Origin: Maccoyibacter intestinihominis
GTDB taxonomy: Bacteria; Bacillota; Clostridia; Lachnospirales; Lachnospiraceae
DNA: 64,000 bases
Assembly (NCBI RefSeq): GCF_040096355.1
Contig: NZ_JBBMEX010000001.1
Location: 124,001-188,000 of the forward strand
Reading direction: 5' to 3'
Every line of letters begins with the position of its first letter. Within the stretch, counting starts at the first letter, position 1. The position numbers were made by a program, and so were the translations under genes. Positions 34,994 through 44,007 of this stretch are shown piece after piece. The notes below the pieces were generated by a model that was given only the letters and a program-made list of their open reading frames with translations, was not told the origin of the DNA and made no database searches.

Positions 34994-37367
34994 AAGGCCG
35001 CTTTTTTTAGCGGCTGCATTCTTTCTGCTGGGAATCTTGTCGGCGCGTCTTTGGAATGTGTGGATATTTTTGCTATCTGCGATCTTCCTTGCGTGTCATA
35101 GTTATCTTCGCTGGAAAAAGAGGGGAAGTGTGCAGGGAATCGTATATGCTGTGACATTTTCTGTGATATTTGTATTGGGAATCTGTCATATGCAAAATGC
35201 CATAAAAAGCCATCAGGCAGTGGAATCCCTGTTAGAAGATGGAGAGAAAGCAGCCGTTTGGGGAACTGTCTCAAAAAAAGAAGAGGGTGCAAAAAGTACC
35301 AAAATCTATCTGAAACATTGTTATCTTCGTGTGGAAGAGAAGCAGCTTCCATGCAGACAAATCTTAGTATATCTGAATACCGACGTATCTGTCGGAAATA
35401 TCATTTATGTCAATGGAACCGTCAAAACTTTAGAACCTGCAAGGAATGAAGGAAATTTTGACGAAAAGAACTTTTATGAAAGTCAGGGAACAGACTTTAA
35501 ATTCTATGGAGAGAACGTGCAGTTTATCAGTCGTGATACAGACCGGTTTGCAGAATTTCTCTATCAGAAAAAACGTGAGGTCATACAGCTTTATCAAAAA
35601 ACGATGGGAGCAGAAACCGCAGGAGTGTTAAGTACCATGGTGTTAGGAGACAGACAGTTGTTAGAGCCGGAGATAAAGAGCCTTTATCAAAAGACGGGGA
35701 TTTCTCATATTCTGGCGATCTCAGGTTTACATGTCTCTATCATTGGGATGGGTTTCTATAAAATGCTCCAAAAACAAAGAGTGCCGCTCTTGTTAAGGAG
35801 CACTCTATCGGCAGTGGCAATTTTGGTATTTGCCGTTTTATCAGGAGCAGGAGTTTCTACAAAACGGGCGGTGCTCATGTTCCTGTTGCTTCTTTTGGGA
35901 GGTGTTATCGGACGAAGTTATGATTCGCTGACCGGATTAGCGTTAGCAGCCATTTTTTTATTATGGGAAAATCCGTTTGTCTATGCCTATACAGGATTTA
36001 TCCTTTCATTCTTAGCAGTCTTAGGTGTCGACGCGTCTGTCATTCTGTTGAAAAGCATGGACATTCAAAAGGGGATCAGAGAGCAGATATGTGTCAGCGG
36101 ATGCATTCAGGCATTTACGATCCCGGTCATTGCATATTACTATTTTGAACTTCCAACATATGTCATTTTTATCAATTTACTGATACTTCCGACCACAGGC
36201 GTGGTGTTGTTCCTTGGGATATTTGGTGGTCTTTTGGGATTGCTGTATCCGGTACTTGGATTTTTGCCGTTGCAGGGTGCAAAAGGGATGTTACTGTTGT
36301 ACCAGTCTCTATGTCGGCTTTTTTTGAAGTTGCCGGGAGCTGTCTGGACGACAGGAAAACCAAGGCTGCAAAGATTGATTTTTTACTATGTGGTTTTGGC
36401 TGCCATATTAACATGGCTCTGGTATGGAAAGAAACCTCAAAGAAAATTAAAAACAGAATTAAATAACAGATTAGAAAATCATAGATTAAAAAGGATTGCC
36501 TTAACGTTGTTCTATTTAGGACTACTTACATTTTCCATGCAAAAAGAAGGAAAAAGATTTCAAATTCAGGTATTAGATGTGGGACAGGGAGATGGCATTT
36601 ATATAGAATCGGATGCCGGTACGGAAATTTTTGTTGATGGCGGAAGTGTGGATGTTTCGGAAGTCGGAAAATATCGGATACAGCCTTTTTTGAAATCTCA
36701 TGGAGTAAAAGAGGTGGATTACTGGTTTGTCAGTCATTGTGACGCAGACCACTGTAATGGTCTGATGGAATTATTAGAGGCAGATGTTCCCATAAAACAT
36801 CTCGTGTTTTCTAAATATGTTTTAAGGGATGAAGCACAGGAAGAGTTGGTGGCTCTTGCAAAGAGAAAGGGATGTCAGGTGCTTTATCTGGAGGAGGGAG
36901 AATGTTTTCGAGATGCTTCAGTCCGTATCCAAGCCATGTATCCTTCAGAAAAATCCGTGGAAGGGGAACGCAATGCAGACAGTCTGGTACTGCTCTTAGA
37001 GCATGAAGCTTTCCGAGGACTTCTGACCGGAGACATAGGGCAGGAGCAGGAGAAAAAGTTCATAGAAGCATATGGCAATATGAAAATTGACTGGTATAAG
37101 GCAGCACATCACGGTTCTAAGACATCGAACAGTAAGGAGTTTTTGGAGGTTTTACAGCCGAAACTGGCAACGATTTCCTGCGGACGGAATAATTCTTATG
37201 GTCATCCCGGAAAAGAAGCGGTAGAACATATGCAGGACGTCGGTGCAGAAATCTTTCAGACGACGGAGTGCGGACAGATTAGTATAACGCAGGAGGATGG
37301 GAAGGTCTGCGTGCGGAGGCTGCTAAAAGAAAAGGGGGTTTTAGGAGAAACTGATGAAAAGAAATAG
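34986..37367 (+). CDS. comEC: ComEC/Rec2 DNA-internalisation channel
   Basis: A 793-aa membrane protein that carries single-stranded DNA into the cytoplasm during transformation. Order: N-terminal DUF4131 region with membrane helices and an OB-like loop, the central ComEC competence domain (GVLSTMVLGDRQLL... ISHILAISGLHVSIIG, about residues 210-460), and a C-terminal metallo-beta-lactamase-like domain (LDVGQGDGIYIES, SHCDADHCNGL, HHGSKTSNS). The active-site residues look intact, so the nuclease domain is probably functional. The start GTG 34986 overlaps the GerMN gene. Confidence 0.94.
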   Translation: MNKRPLFLAAAFFLLGILSARLWNVWIFLLSAIFLACHSYLRWKKRGSVQGIVYAVTFSVIFVLGICHMQNAIKSHQAVESLLEDGEKAAVWGTVSKKEEGAKSTKIYLKHCYLRVEEKQLPCRQILVYLNTDVSVGNIIYVNGTVKTLEPARNEGNFDEKNFYESQGTDFKFYGENVQFISRDTDRFAEFLYQKKREVIQLYQKTMGAETAGVLSTMVLGDRQLLEPEIKSLYQKTGISHILAISGLHVSIIGMGFYKMLQKQRVPLLLRSTLSAVAILVFAVLSGAGVSTKRAVLMFLLLLLGGVIGRSYDSLTGLALAAIFLLWENPFVYAYTGFILSFLAVLGVDASVILLKSMDIQKGIREQICVSGCIQAFTIPVIAYYYFELPTYVIFINLLILPTTGVVLFLGIFGGLLGLLYPVLGFLPLQGAKGMLLLYQSLCRLFLKLPGAVWTTGKPRLQRLIFYYVVLAAILTWLWYGKKPQRKLKTELNNRLENHRLKRIALTLFYLGLLTFSMQKEGKRFQIQVLDVGQGDGIYIESDAGTEIFVDGGSVDVSEVGKYRIQPFLKSHGVKEVDYWFVSHCDADHCNGLMELLEADVPIKHLVFSKYVLRDEAQEELVALAKRKGCQVLYLEEGECFRDASVRIQAMYPSEKSVEGERNADSLVLLLEHEAFRGLLTGDIGQEQEKKFIEAYGNMKIDWYKAAHHGSKTSNSKEFLEVLQPKLATISCGRNNSYGHPGKEAVEHMQDVGAEIFQTTECGQISITQEDGKVCVRRLLKEKGVLGETDEKK

Positions 37368-37878
37368 TGAAGTAGTGCAGGATGATGAAGGAAAACGCAT
37401 TGTAGTAATCCATAATATACAATTCAAAGGGCGGCAGAATATCGACTGGGATAGTGTAGAGAATTATATCAGACGGTATATAGGACAATTTGTAGAGATT
37501 ATGGACACAGGGGATATCGTATATTTGGGGAAGGATTTAGCAGACGAATATTCGGGTTCAAAATATACAGAAAAATTGAAGGGGGGTTTTGCAAAAGCGA
37601 AAGCAAATGCAGCCCAAGGATTGCCAGAAATGATTAGAATTGCTACTAATTTAAGAAAGCAGAAGAATCTGGCAAAAAAGCATTGCTTTGACGCACGATA
37701 TGGATGGTACCGATGTGACACAAGATTTGCATTGCCGGTATATGCAGAGGAAGGGAGAGTAGGCAGATACAATGTATATCGGGCAGAGCTGATTATTCGT
37801 CATGCGGCTGACCATAAGCTGTATTTGTACGACATTATAAACATAAAAAAAGAAACGAGTACCCCGCTTGAGCAATAG
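37354..37878 (+). CDS. Free-standing phage/ICE-type polyvalent-protein domain
   Basis: A 174-aa protein with no signal peptide. The C-terminal third (YGWYRCDTRFALPVYAEE through YLYDIINIKKETSTPL) looks to me like a domain usually seen at the ends of phage head or polyvalent proteins (LPD/PBECR-type), recalled from memory. Here it stands alone. It overlaps comEC by 14 nt and has AGGAG 7 nt before its ATG, so it is probably translated from the com operon. The N-terminal half is unrecognised. Function unknown; a small nuclease-like or anti-invader role is possible but unsupported by an identified active site. Confidence 0.6.
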   Translation: MKRNSEVVQDDEGKRIVVIHNIQFKGRQNIDWDSVENYIRRYIGQFVEIMDTGDIVYLGKDLADEYSGSKYTEKLKGGFAKAKANAAQGLPEMIRIATNLRKQKNLAKKHCFDARYGWYRCDTRFALPVYAEEGRVGRYNVYRAELIIRHAADHKLYLYDIINIKKETSTPLEQ

Positions 37879-37969
37879 GCTGTACGGTTAAAAACTCATT
37901 TCTTCTTATCATAGAATATAGGAAAGTGCGGGAATTGTCAAGAAGCATTATTATTTTCCAAAGGCTGGC

Positions 37970-37999
37970 TTGAAGCACCCTCCTCCTTTGTGTTAGAAT
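37970..37999 (+). promoter_or_regulatory. Extended -10 promoter immediately before holA
   Basis: TTGAAG (37970-37975), an 18-bp spacer and TGTTAGAAT (extended -10, TAGAAT at 37994-37999). The holA ATG begins 7 nt after the -10 box, about where transcription should start, so the transcript may be leaderless. Confidence 0.5.
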
Positions 38000-38005
38000 A
38001 CCCAT

Positions 38006-38983
38006 ATGAAAAGCATTGATGAGGATATAAAGACAGGACAATTTCAAAACGTTTATCTGCTCTATGGGGAAGAGGCTTATCTGAAACGCCAGTACAAGGA
38101 GAAGCTGTTAAAAGCCATGGTAACGCAGGGTGATACCATGAATTTTTCGGCATATGAGGGAAAAGATATTGTGCAGGGCGAATTGATTGACTTAGCAGAG
38201 ACACTGCCTTTTTTTGCAGAGCGCAGGGTTATTTTAGTGGAGGACAGTGGCTTTTTTAAAAATTCCGCCGAAGAACTTGCAGCCTATATCCCGGAAGTGG
38301 CGGAAAGCACCTGTTTTATTTTTGTGGAATCCGAAGTAGACAAGCGAAATAAGCTCTATAAACAGGTCAAAAAATCAGGCAGGATCGTCTGCTTTGAAAG
38401 ACAGAATGATGAGATACTGATGCGCTGGGTCGGTGGCAGACTGAAAAAAGAAGGAAAAGCAATGACCAGGGCGGCATATCAGCGTTTCATTACCAAAACC
38501 GGAAATGACATGGAAAATATCGACCGGGAGTTAGAAAAATTGATCTGTTACTGCATGGATCGTGAGACGATTGAAGAGGAACAGGTAGAAGCCATCTGCG
38601 TAGAGCAGACGGAAAACAAAATATTTGAGATGATCAATGCCATTTCAGAAAAAAGACAGAAGCAGGCATTAGACCTTTATTATGACCTGCTGACCTTAAA
38701 AGAACCACCGATGAGGATTCTGTTTTTGATCCTGCGACAGTTCCAGAAGCTGATGCTGATCAAAGAATTGAGCGGGCAGGGAGCAGACAGCCGTACCATT
38801 GCATCAAAGGCGGGAATGCCGGAATTTGCAGTCAGAAAAAACCAGAGGATGGCAGGCAATTTTACGATGCAGCAGATACGGGAAGCCATAGAAGACGGCG
38901 TGGAATTTGAAGAGAGTGTGAAGTCCGGAAGAATGAATGACAGGATTGCAGTGGAACTTTTGATCGTCAAATGCAGTCAATAA
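38006..38983 (+). CDS. holA: DNA polymerase III subunit delta HolA
   Basis: A 325-aa clamp-loader subunit that opens the beta sliding clamp. The N-terminus FQNVYLLYGEEAYLKRQYK and the AAA+-like fold with KSGRIVCFE, plus the C-terminal collar region, match the family. comEC-holA adjacency is conserved in Firmicutes, here interrupted by one gene. No Shine-Dalgarno sequence precedes the ATG. Confidence 0.9.
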   Translation: MKSIDEDIKTGQFQNVYLLYGEEAYLKRQYKEKLLKAMVTQGDTMNFSAYEGKDIVQGELIDLAETLPFFAERRVILVEDSGFFKNSAEELAAYIPEVAESTCFIFVESEVDKRNKLYKQVKKSGRIVCFERQNDEILMRWVGGRLKKEGKAMTRAAYQRFITKTGNDMENIDRELEKLICYCMDRETIEEEQVEAICVEQTENKIFEMINAISEKRQKQALDLYYDLLTLKEPPMRILFLILRQFQKLMLIKELSGQGADSRTIASKAGMPEFAVRKNQRMAGNFTMQQIREAIEDGVEFEESVKSGRMNDRIAVELLIVKCSQ

Positions 38984-39059
38984 AAACCTATAAAACCGAT
39001 GGGAAATAGAAGTTTTTTACAAAAAATGTAAAAAAATACTGGTAATTGTAAAAAGTATG

Positions 39060-39117
39060 TGATATAATGTATAAAAATGCAAGGGAGCATGAAATGATGC
39101 CACCCTTGTATTTTTTT
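39060..39117 (+). promoter_or_regulatory. Extended -10 promoter and terminator-like hairpin before oppA
   Basis: TGATATAAT (TATAAT at 39063-39068) is an extended -10 without a good -35. From 39075 a hairpin (CAAGGG 39080-39085 with CCCTTG 39103-39108, inner GCAT/ATGC) ends in seven Ts (39111-39117). The hairpin is either the holA terminator or an attenuator in the oppA leader; it starts about where transcription from this promoter would begin. Confidence 0.55.
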
Positions 39118-39142
39118 ATAAAAATATTAAGGAGGAAAGAAA

Positions 39143-40816
39143 ATGAAAAGAGCAAAAGCATTTGTCGCTGTTCTTGCAGCAACAACAATGGTGCTGGGTC
39201 TTGTTGGATGTGGCAGTTCTTCTGATAAAGCAGATACTTCAAAATCAGAAAGCAAATCAGAATCTTCTTCATCTTCAGACCTGAATGTAATGCTTGAAAC
39301 CCCTGTAGAATCACTGGATCCACAGCAGGCAACCGATGGTACTTCTTTCGAGGTAATTGCTGATTATACAGATGGTCTCATGCAGATGGACAAAGATGGA
39401 AAGGCAGTATGGGCAATCGCAGAGAGCTGTGATGTGTCAGAGGATGGACTTACTTATACCTTCCATTTACGCGATGCAAAATGGAGTAATGGAGATGCTG
39501 TAACAGCAGCAGACTTCGTATTTGGATGGCAGAGAGCAGTAGATCCTGATGTTGCTTCTGAATATTCATACATGTTAAGTGATATCGGCCAGGTAAAAAA
39601 TGCAGCAGAGATTATCGCCGGTGAAAAGGATAAGAGCGAATTAGGAGTCAAAGCGGTAGATGATAAGACACTTGAGGTAAGCTTAAATGTACCTGTAAGT
39701 TATTTTGAGTCACTGATGTACTTCCCGACATTCTATCCTGTAAATGAAAAATTCTTTGAGTCTTGTGGTGATACTTTTGCAACAAGCCCGGAGACAACAC
39801 TTTCTAATGGTGCTTTCGTGTTAGACTCTTATGAGCCGGCAGCAACAGCATTCCATTTAACAAAGAATGAAGATTACTGGGATACAGACCGTGTTTCCCT
39901 TTCAGGATTAAACTATCAGGTAATCCAGGATTCACAGCAGGCATTAATGAGCTACCAGAGCGGTGACTTAGATACAACTCTTGTAAACGGTGAGCAGGTG
40001 GATCAGGTAAAAGATGATCCTGAATTCCAGAGCATCGGTGCAGGTTACTTATGGTATGTAACATCTAACATCAAAGATGTAAAAGAGCTTGCAAACTTAA
40101 ATGTGCGTAAAGCAATGACCATGGCAATTGACCGTGAGACGGTTACAAAAGATGTATTAAAAGATGGTTCTGCACCAACTTATACAGCAGTACCACCGCA
40201 GTTCGCAACAGGTCCGGATGGTTCCGACTATTCCAAAGACCAGGAGAAATACAGCGATGTATGCAAATATGATGCAAAAGCTGCAGCAGATTACTGGGAA
40301 AAAGGTTTAGAGGAATTAGGCGTGAAAGAGGTTGAGTTAGACATGGTAGTAGATGCAGATGATGCACCACAGAAAGTTGCTCAGGTATTAAAAGAGCAGT
40401 GGGAAAAAGCACTTCCTGGTCTTACCGTAAACCTTGTGGTAGAGCCTAAGAAACAGAGAGTAGAAGACTTACAGAATGGTAACTTCGAGCTTGGTCTTAC
40501 ACGTTGGGGACCGGACTACGCAGATCCTATGACATACTTAGGAATGTGGGTTACAGACAACTCCAACAACTATGGTATGTGGAGCAATGCTGACTATGAT
40601 GCGATCATCACAGAATGTACAACCGGTGACCTTTGCACAGATGCAGAAGGACGTTGGGCAAAACTCTATGAAGCAGAGAAGATTGCAATGGATGATGTTG
40701 TCATTATGCCATTATATACACAGTGTAATGCAGAGATGGTATCCTCTAAGGTAGAGGGAATCGAATTCCATCCGGTAGCACTGAACCGTGTTTATAAAGA
40801 CACTGTAAAGAAATAA
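39143..40816 (+). CDS. oppA: Oligopeptide ABC transporter substrate-binding lipoprotein OppA
   Basis: A 557-aa lipoprotein (lipobox LGLVGC, Cys23) of the SBP_bac_5 family, with SSDLNVMLETPVESLDPQQATD at the start of the mature protein, TYTFHLRDAKWSNGDAVTAADFVFGW, and the DNYGMW-like aromatic motifs of peptide binders. It captures peptides at the cell surface for OppBCDF. It has a strong AAGGAGGAAAG ribosome binding site. Codon use is biased toward AAA/GAA and TTA as expected for a highly expressed gene here. Confidence 0.95.
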   Translation: MKRAKAFVAVLAATTMVLGLVGCGSSSDKADTSKSESKSESSSSSDLNVMLETPVESLDPQQATDGTSFEVIADYTDGLMQMDKDGKAVWAIAESCDVSEDGLTYTFHLRDAKWSNGDAVTAADFVFGWQRAVDPDVASEYSYMLSDIGQVKNAAEIIAGEKDKSELGVKAVDDKTLEVSLNVPVSYFESLMYFPTFYPVNEKFFESCGDTFATSPETTLSNGAFVLDSYEPAATAFHLTKNEDYWDTDRVSLSGLNYQVIQDSQQALMSYQSGDLDTTLVNGEQVDQVKDDPEFQSIGAGYLWYVTSNIKDVKELANLNVRKAMTMAIDRETVTKDVLKDGSAPTYTAVPPQFATGPDGSDYSKDQEKYSDVCKYDAKAAADYWEKGLEELGVKEVELDMVVDADDAPQKVAQVLKEQWEKALPGLTVNLVVEPKKQRVEDLQNGNFELGLTRWGPDYADPMTYLGMWVTDNSNNYGMWSNADYDAIITECTTGDLCTDAEGRWAKLYEAEKIAMDDVVIMPLYTQCNAEMVSSKVEGIEFHPVALNRVYKDTVKK

Positions 40817-40847
40817 AAAAATGAGACATCCATACCGGGGTGTTATG

Positions 40848-40877
40848 AGCTGCACTGAGGTCAGACTTGGTGCAGCT
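40848..40877 (+). promoter_or_regulatory. Intercistronic stem-loop between oppA and oppB
   Basis: AGCTGCAC (40848-40855) and GTGCAGCT (40870-40877) form an 8-bp stem with a 14-nt loop and only a short ATTT after it. This is usual for lowering expression of the permease genes relative to the binding protein, or for protecting the oppA mRNA 3' end. Confidence 0.5.
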
Positions 40878-40905
40878 ATTTCCTATCAATATGGAGGATG
40901 AAAAC

Positions 40906-41841
40906 GTGAAAAAATATACTCTGAAGAGAGTCATTACAGCACTCTTTACGCTTTTGGCGATTCTGCTGGTGTTGTTCGTACTGATGCAGTTGATGCCGGG
41001 TTCTCCGTTTAACGATGAAAAGTTAAATGACAGCCAGAGGGCGGCACTTTATGCAAAATATGGATTAGATCAACCGGTGGTCGTTCAGTTTTTCCGATAT
41101 GTCGGAAATATGCTGAGGGGAGATTTTGGAGTTAGCTATAATATTTCTAAAAATACACCAATCTCGCAGTTGATTCAGACAAGACTTCCTATCTCCATTC
41201 TTATCGGAGGATTTGCAGTATTGATTGGTGCAGTTTTAGGATTACTGTTAGGATTACTTGCAGCCTTAAAGCACAATACAATCTGGGATTCTATCGCAAC
41301 GATCATTTCGGTTATCGGAGTATCCGTGCCGTCCTATGTGTTTGCGCTGGCACTCAGCTATTCTTTAGGATTTAAATTAAAATGGTTCCCAATGCTGTTT
41401 AACATACAGGATGTGATGGGATCGAGCGTCCTGCCAAGTATTTCGCTGTCCATGTTTACCATGGCATCGATCGCACGTTTTACGCGAAGTGAGATGTTAG
41501 AAGTATTAGGCAGTGATTATATGCTTTTAGCAGAGAGTAAAGGTATTTCAGGAGCTTCCCTGATCTTTCGGCATGCATTGCGAAATGCGCTGATCCCGAT
41601 CATTACGGTATTAGCTCCGCTGATCGTAGATCTGATGACCGGTTCTTTGGTAGTAGAGAAAATCTTTGCCATTCCGGGAGTCGGAAGTCTTTTAGTTACT
41701 GCGATCCAGTCAAACGATTATAATGTTGTCATATCATTGAGCTTTGTATATTCTGCAATGTACATTATCATTATGCTGGTAGTGGATATTCTCTATGGAA
41801 TCATTGATCCGCGAATCAGACTTGCGAAGGATGGTGATTAA
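40906..41841 (+). CDS. oppB: Oligopeptide ABC transporter permease OppB
   Basis: A 311-aa permease with six predicted membrane helices. It begins with the usual KKYTLKRVITALFTLLAILLVLFVLMQLMPGSPF and carries the EAA-type loop MLEVLGSDYMLLAESKGIS...FRHALRNALIPI. GTG 40906 has GGAGG 8 nt upstream; the in-frame ATG 40891 would overlap that site. It pairs with OppC. Confidence 0.93.
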   Translation: MKKYTLKRVITALFTLLAILLVLFVLMQLMPGSPFNDEKLNDSQRAALYAKYGLDQPVVVQFFRYVGNMLRGDFGVSYNISKNTPISQLIQTRLPISILIGGFAVLIGAVLGLLLGLLAALKHNTIWDSIATIISVIGVSVPSYVFALALSYSLGFKLKWFPMLFNIQDVMGSSVLPSISLSMFTMASIARFTRSEMLEVLGSDYMLLAESKGISGASLIFRHALRNALIPIITVLAPLIVDLMTGSLVVEKIFAIPGVGSLLVTAIQSNDYNVVISLSFVYSAMYIIIMLVVDILYGIIDPRIRLAKDGD

Positions 41842-41842
41842 G

Positions 41843-42907
41843 ATGAGAGAAAAAGAAACCTGTATGGAAACCGTGACGGCGGCATATGTGCCGACTGATG
41901 AGGATTTCCGTTTAAAAAGCAATGCCGGAGAGATTGGCATTGATACGAACTTTGCTTCACAGAATTTCTGGAAAGATGTATTGATCCGTTTTTTTAAGAA
42001 AAAAAGTGCAGTCATCGGACTGATCTTTATCGTGCTGATCACCGTAATGGTCATTATCGGACCGGGAATGACACCGTATACTTACTCAGAGCAGAACCTG
42101 AGCCAGAAGAATTTAGCACCGCGTGTCGCTTCTTTGGAAAAACTGGGCATTTTTGATGGAAGTGAAAGTATCAGTACCACCAGCGGAAGCAAAAAGATGA
42201 ACTACTATGTAGAAAAAGGACTTGATAACGTCTATTACTGGTTCGGAAGTGATAACTTCGGACGTGATATCTGGACCCGTACCTGGTCAGGAGCAAAAGT
42301 ATCTCTGATCATTGCTGTGGCAGCTGCTTTGATCGATATGATCATCGGTATGAGCTATGGTCTGATCTCAGGATATTTTGGTGGAAAAGTCGATATGGTG
42401 ATGCAGAGAATTTTGGAAATTGCCAACGGTATTCCGCGACTGGTAATTGTAACGTTATTACTGTTAGTATTAAAACCGGGTATGCTGACGATCATTTTTG
42501 CACTGATGCTGACGGAGTGGGTCGGCATGAGCAGGATTGCAAGGGCAGAGATGTTAAAGCTGAAAGAGCAGGAGTTTGTTTTAGCATCAAGAACACTTGG
42601 TGCGGGAAGTTTCTTTATTATATTCAAAGAAATCCTGCCAAACATTATCGGACCGATCATTACACAGGTAATGTTCTCGATACCGACTGCTATTTTTACA
42701 GAGGCATTCTTAAGTTTCGTAGGACTTGGAATTCCGGTACCGCAATGTTCCTTAGGTTCATTGATCTCAGAGGGATTCAACAGCTTTACAACGCATTCTT
42801 ACCAGATCATCCCGCCGATCATCGTTATGGCACTCTTAATGTTGAGCTTTAACCTTGTGGCAGATGGATTAAGAGAAGCGTTAGACCCGAAAATGAAGGA
42901 AATGTGA
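41843..42907 (+). CDS. oppC: Oligopeptide ABC transporter permease OppC
   Basis: A permease of about 354 aa with an N-terminal cytoplasmic extension (about 50 residues), six membrane helices, and the EAA loop IARAEMLKLKEQEFVLASRTLGAGS. Starts at ATG 41831, GTG 41834 and ATG 41843 are all in frame; 41843, just after the oppB stop, is taken because the spacing to GGTG is better. The C-terminus NLVADGLREALDPKMKEM is typical. Confidence 0.92.
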   Translation: MREKETCMETVTAAYVPTDEDFRLKSNAGEIGIDTNFASQNFWKDVLIRFFKKKSAVIGLIFIVLITVMVIIGPGMTPYTYSEQNLSQKNLAPRVASLEKLGIFDGSESISTTSGSKKMNYYVEKGLDNVYYWFGSDNFGRDIWTRTWSGAKVSLIIAVAAALIDMIIGMSYGLISGYFGGKVDMVMQRILEIANGIPRLVIVTLLLLVLKPGMLTIIFALMLTEWVGMSRIARAEMLKLKEQEFVLASRTLGAGSFFIIFKEILPNIIGPIITQVMFSIPTAIFTEAFLSFVGLGIPVPQCSLGSLISEGFNSFTTHSYQIIPPIIVMALLMLSFNLVADGLREALDPKMKEM

Positions 42908-42918
42908 GGTACGAGAAC

Positions 42919-44007
42919 ATGTCTGAAAACAAAGAAAAGATTCTTGCGATATCCGATCTTGATATTACCTTCAAGACCACCGCAGGACCGGTACATGCTA
43001 TCCGGGGAATTAATATTGACCTTTATAAAGGGGAAACCGTTGCTATCGTAGGAGAGTCCGGTTCCGGAAAATCCGTCACCATGAAAGCTGCAATGGGAAT
43101 TCTTGCCTCCAACGCAGAGGTAAACGGAGGAAAGATCGAATTCAGTTATCATCATGCGGATGGTACACCGAAGACCGTAGATATTTTACAAAAAGATAAA
43201 AAATGGATCCGAAGACATATCAATGGGAAACGGATCGCCATGGTATTTCAGGACCCGATGACAAGTTTAGACCCTACCATGACCATTGGAAAACAGATTA
43301 TGGAGGGAATGATCTGGCATTTTAAAACACCAAAGAAAGAAGCCTGGGACAGAGCAGTACATCTTCTTGAAGAGGTAGGAATTACGGATGCAGAAAAACG
43401 AATGAAAAATTATCCGCATCAGCTTTCCGGCGGTATGAGACAGAGAGTAGTTATTGCGATCGCACTTGCCTGCAATCCGGATCTGCTGATCTGTGATGAG
43501 CCGACAACGGCATTAGACGTTACGATTCAGGCAAAGATCATCGAGCTGATCCGCAAGGTACAAAGAGAAAGAGGAATCTCTGTTATCTATATCACACATG
43601 ATTTGGGCGTGGTTGCAAAAGTAGCTGATTATGTAAATGTCATGTATGCAGGAAAAATCGTGGAAAAAGGAAAAATTAATGAAATTTTCTACGATCCGCG
43701 TCATCCATATACCTGGGGCTTATTGTCTGCAATGCCGGATTTAGATACCGATGATGACAGACTCTATACGATCCCTGGTTCACCGCCAAATCTTCTTCGC
43801 GAAAAACCGGGCGATGCTTTTGCACCGCGTAACCAGTATGCGTTAGAGATTGATGATAAGTTAGAGCCGCCAATGTTCCGGATCACGGATACACATTATG
43901 TGGCAACCTGGCTGTTAGACCCAAGAGCACCGAAGGTAGAGATGCCGGAGGAATTAAGGGTAAGGATCGAAAGAATGAAGAAGGAGGCGGAAGAATATGA
44001 AGATTGA
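42919..44007 (+). CDS. oppD: Oligopeptide ABC transporter ATPase OppD
   Basis: A 362-aa ATPase: Walker A GESGSGKSV near residue 43, signature SGGMRQRVVIA, Walker B LLICDEPTTALDV, and the C-terminal oligopeptide-transporter extension (YTIPGSPPNLLREKPGDAF). That extension usually holds an iron-sulphur cluster Cys motif, but the Cys residues are absent here (the matching region reads GDAFAPRNQYAL). ATG 42919 is 11 nt after the oppC stop. It overlaps oppF by 11 nt. Confidence 0.93.
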   Translation: MSENKEKILAISDLDITFKTTAGPVHAIRGINIDLYKGETVAIVGESGSGKSVTMKAAMGILASNAEVNGGKIEFSYHHADGTPKTVDILQKDKKWIRRHINGKRIAMVFQDPMTSLDPTMTIGKQIMEGMIWHFKTPKKEAWDRAVHLLEEVGITDAEKRMKNYPHQLSGGMRQRVVIAIALACNPDLLICDEPTTALDVTIQAKIIELIRKVQRERGISVIYITHDLGVVAKVADYVNVMYAGKIVEKGKINEIFYDPRHPYTWGLLSAMPDLDTDDDRLYTIPGSPPNLLREKPGDAFAPRNQYALEIDDKLEPPMFRITDTHYVATWLLDPRAPKVEMPEELRVRIERMKKEAEEYED

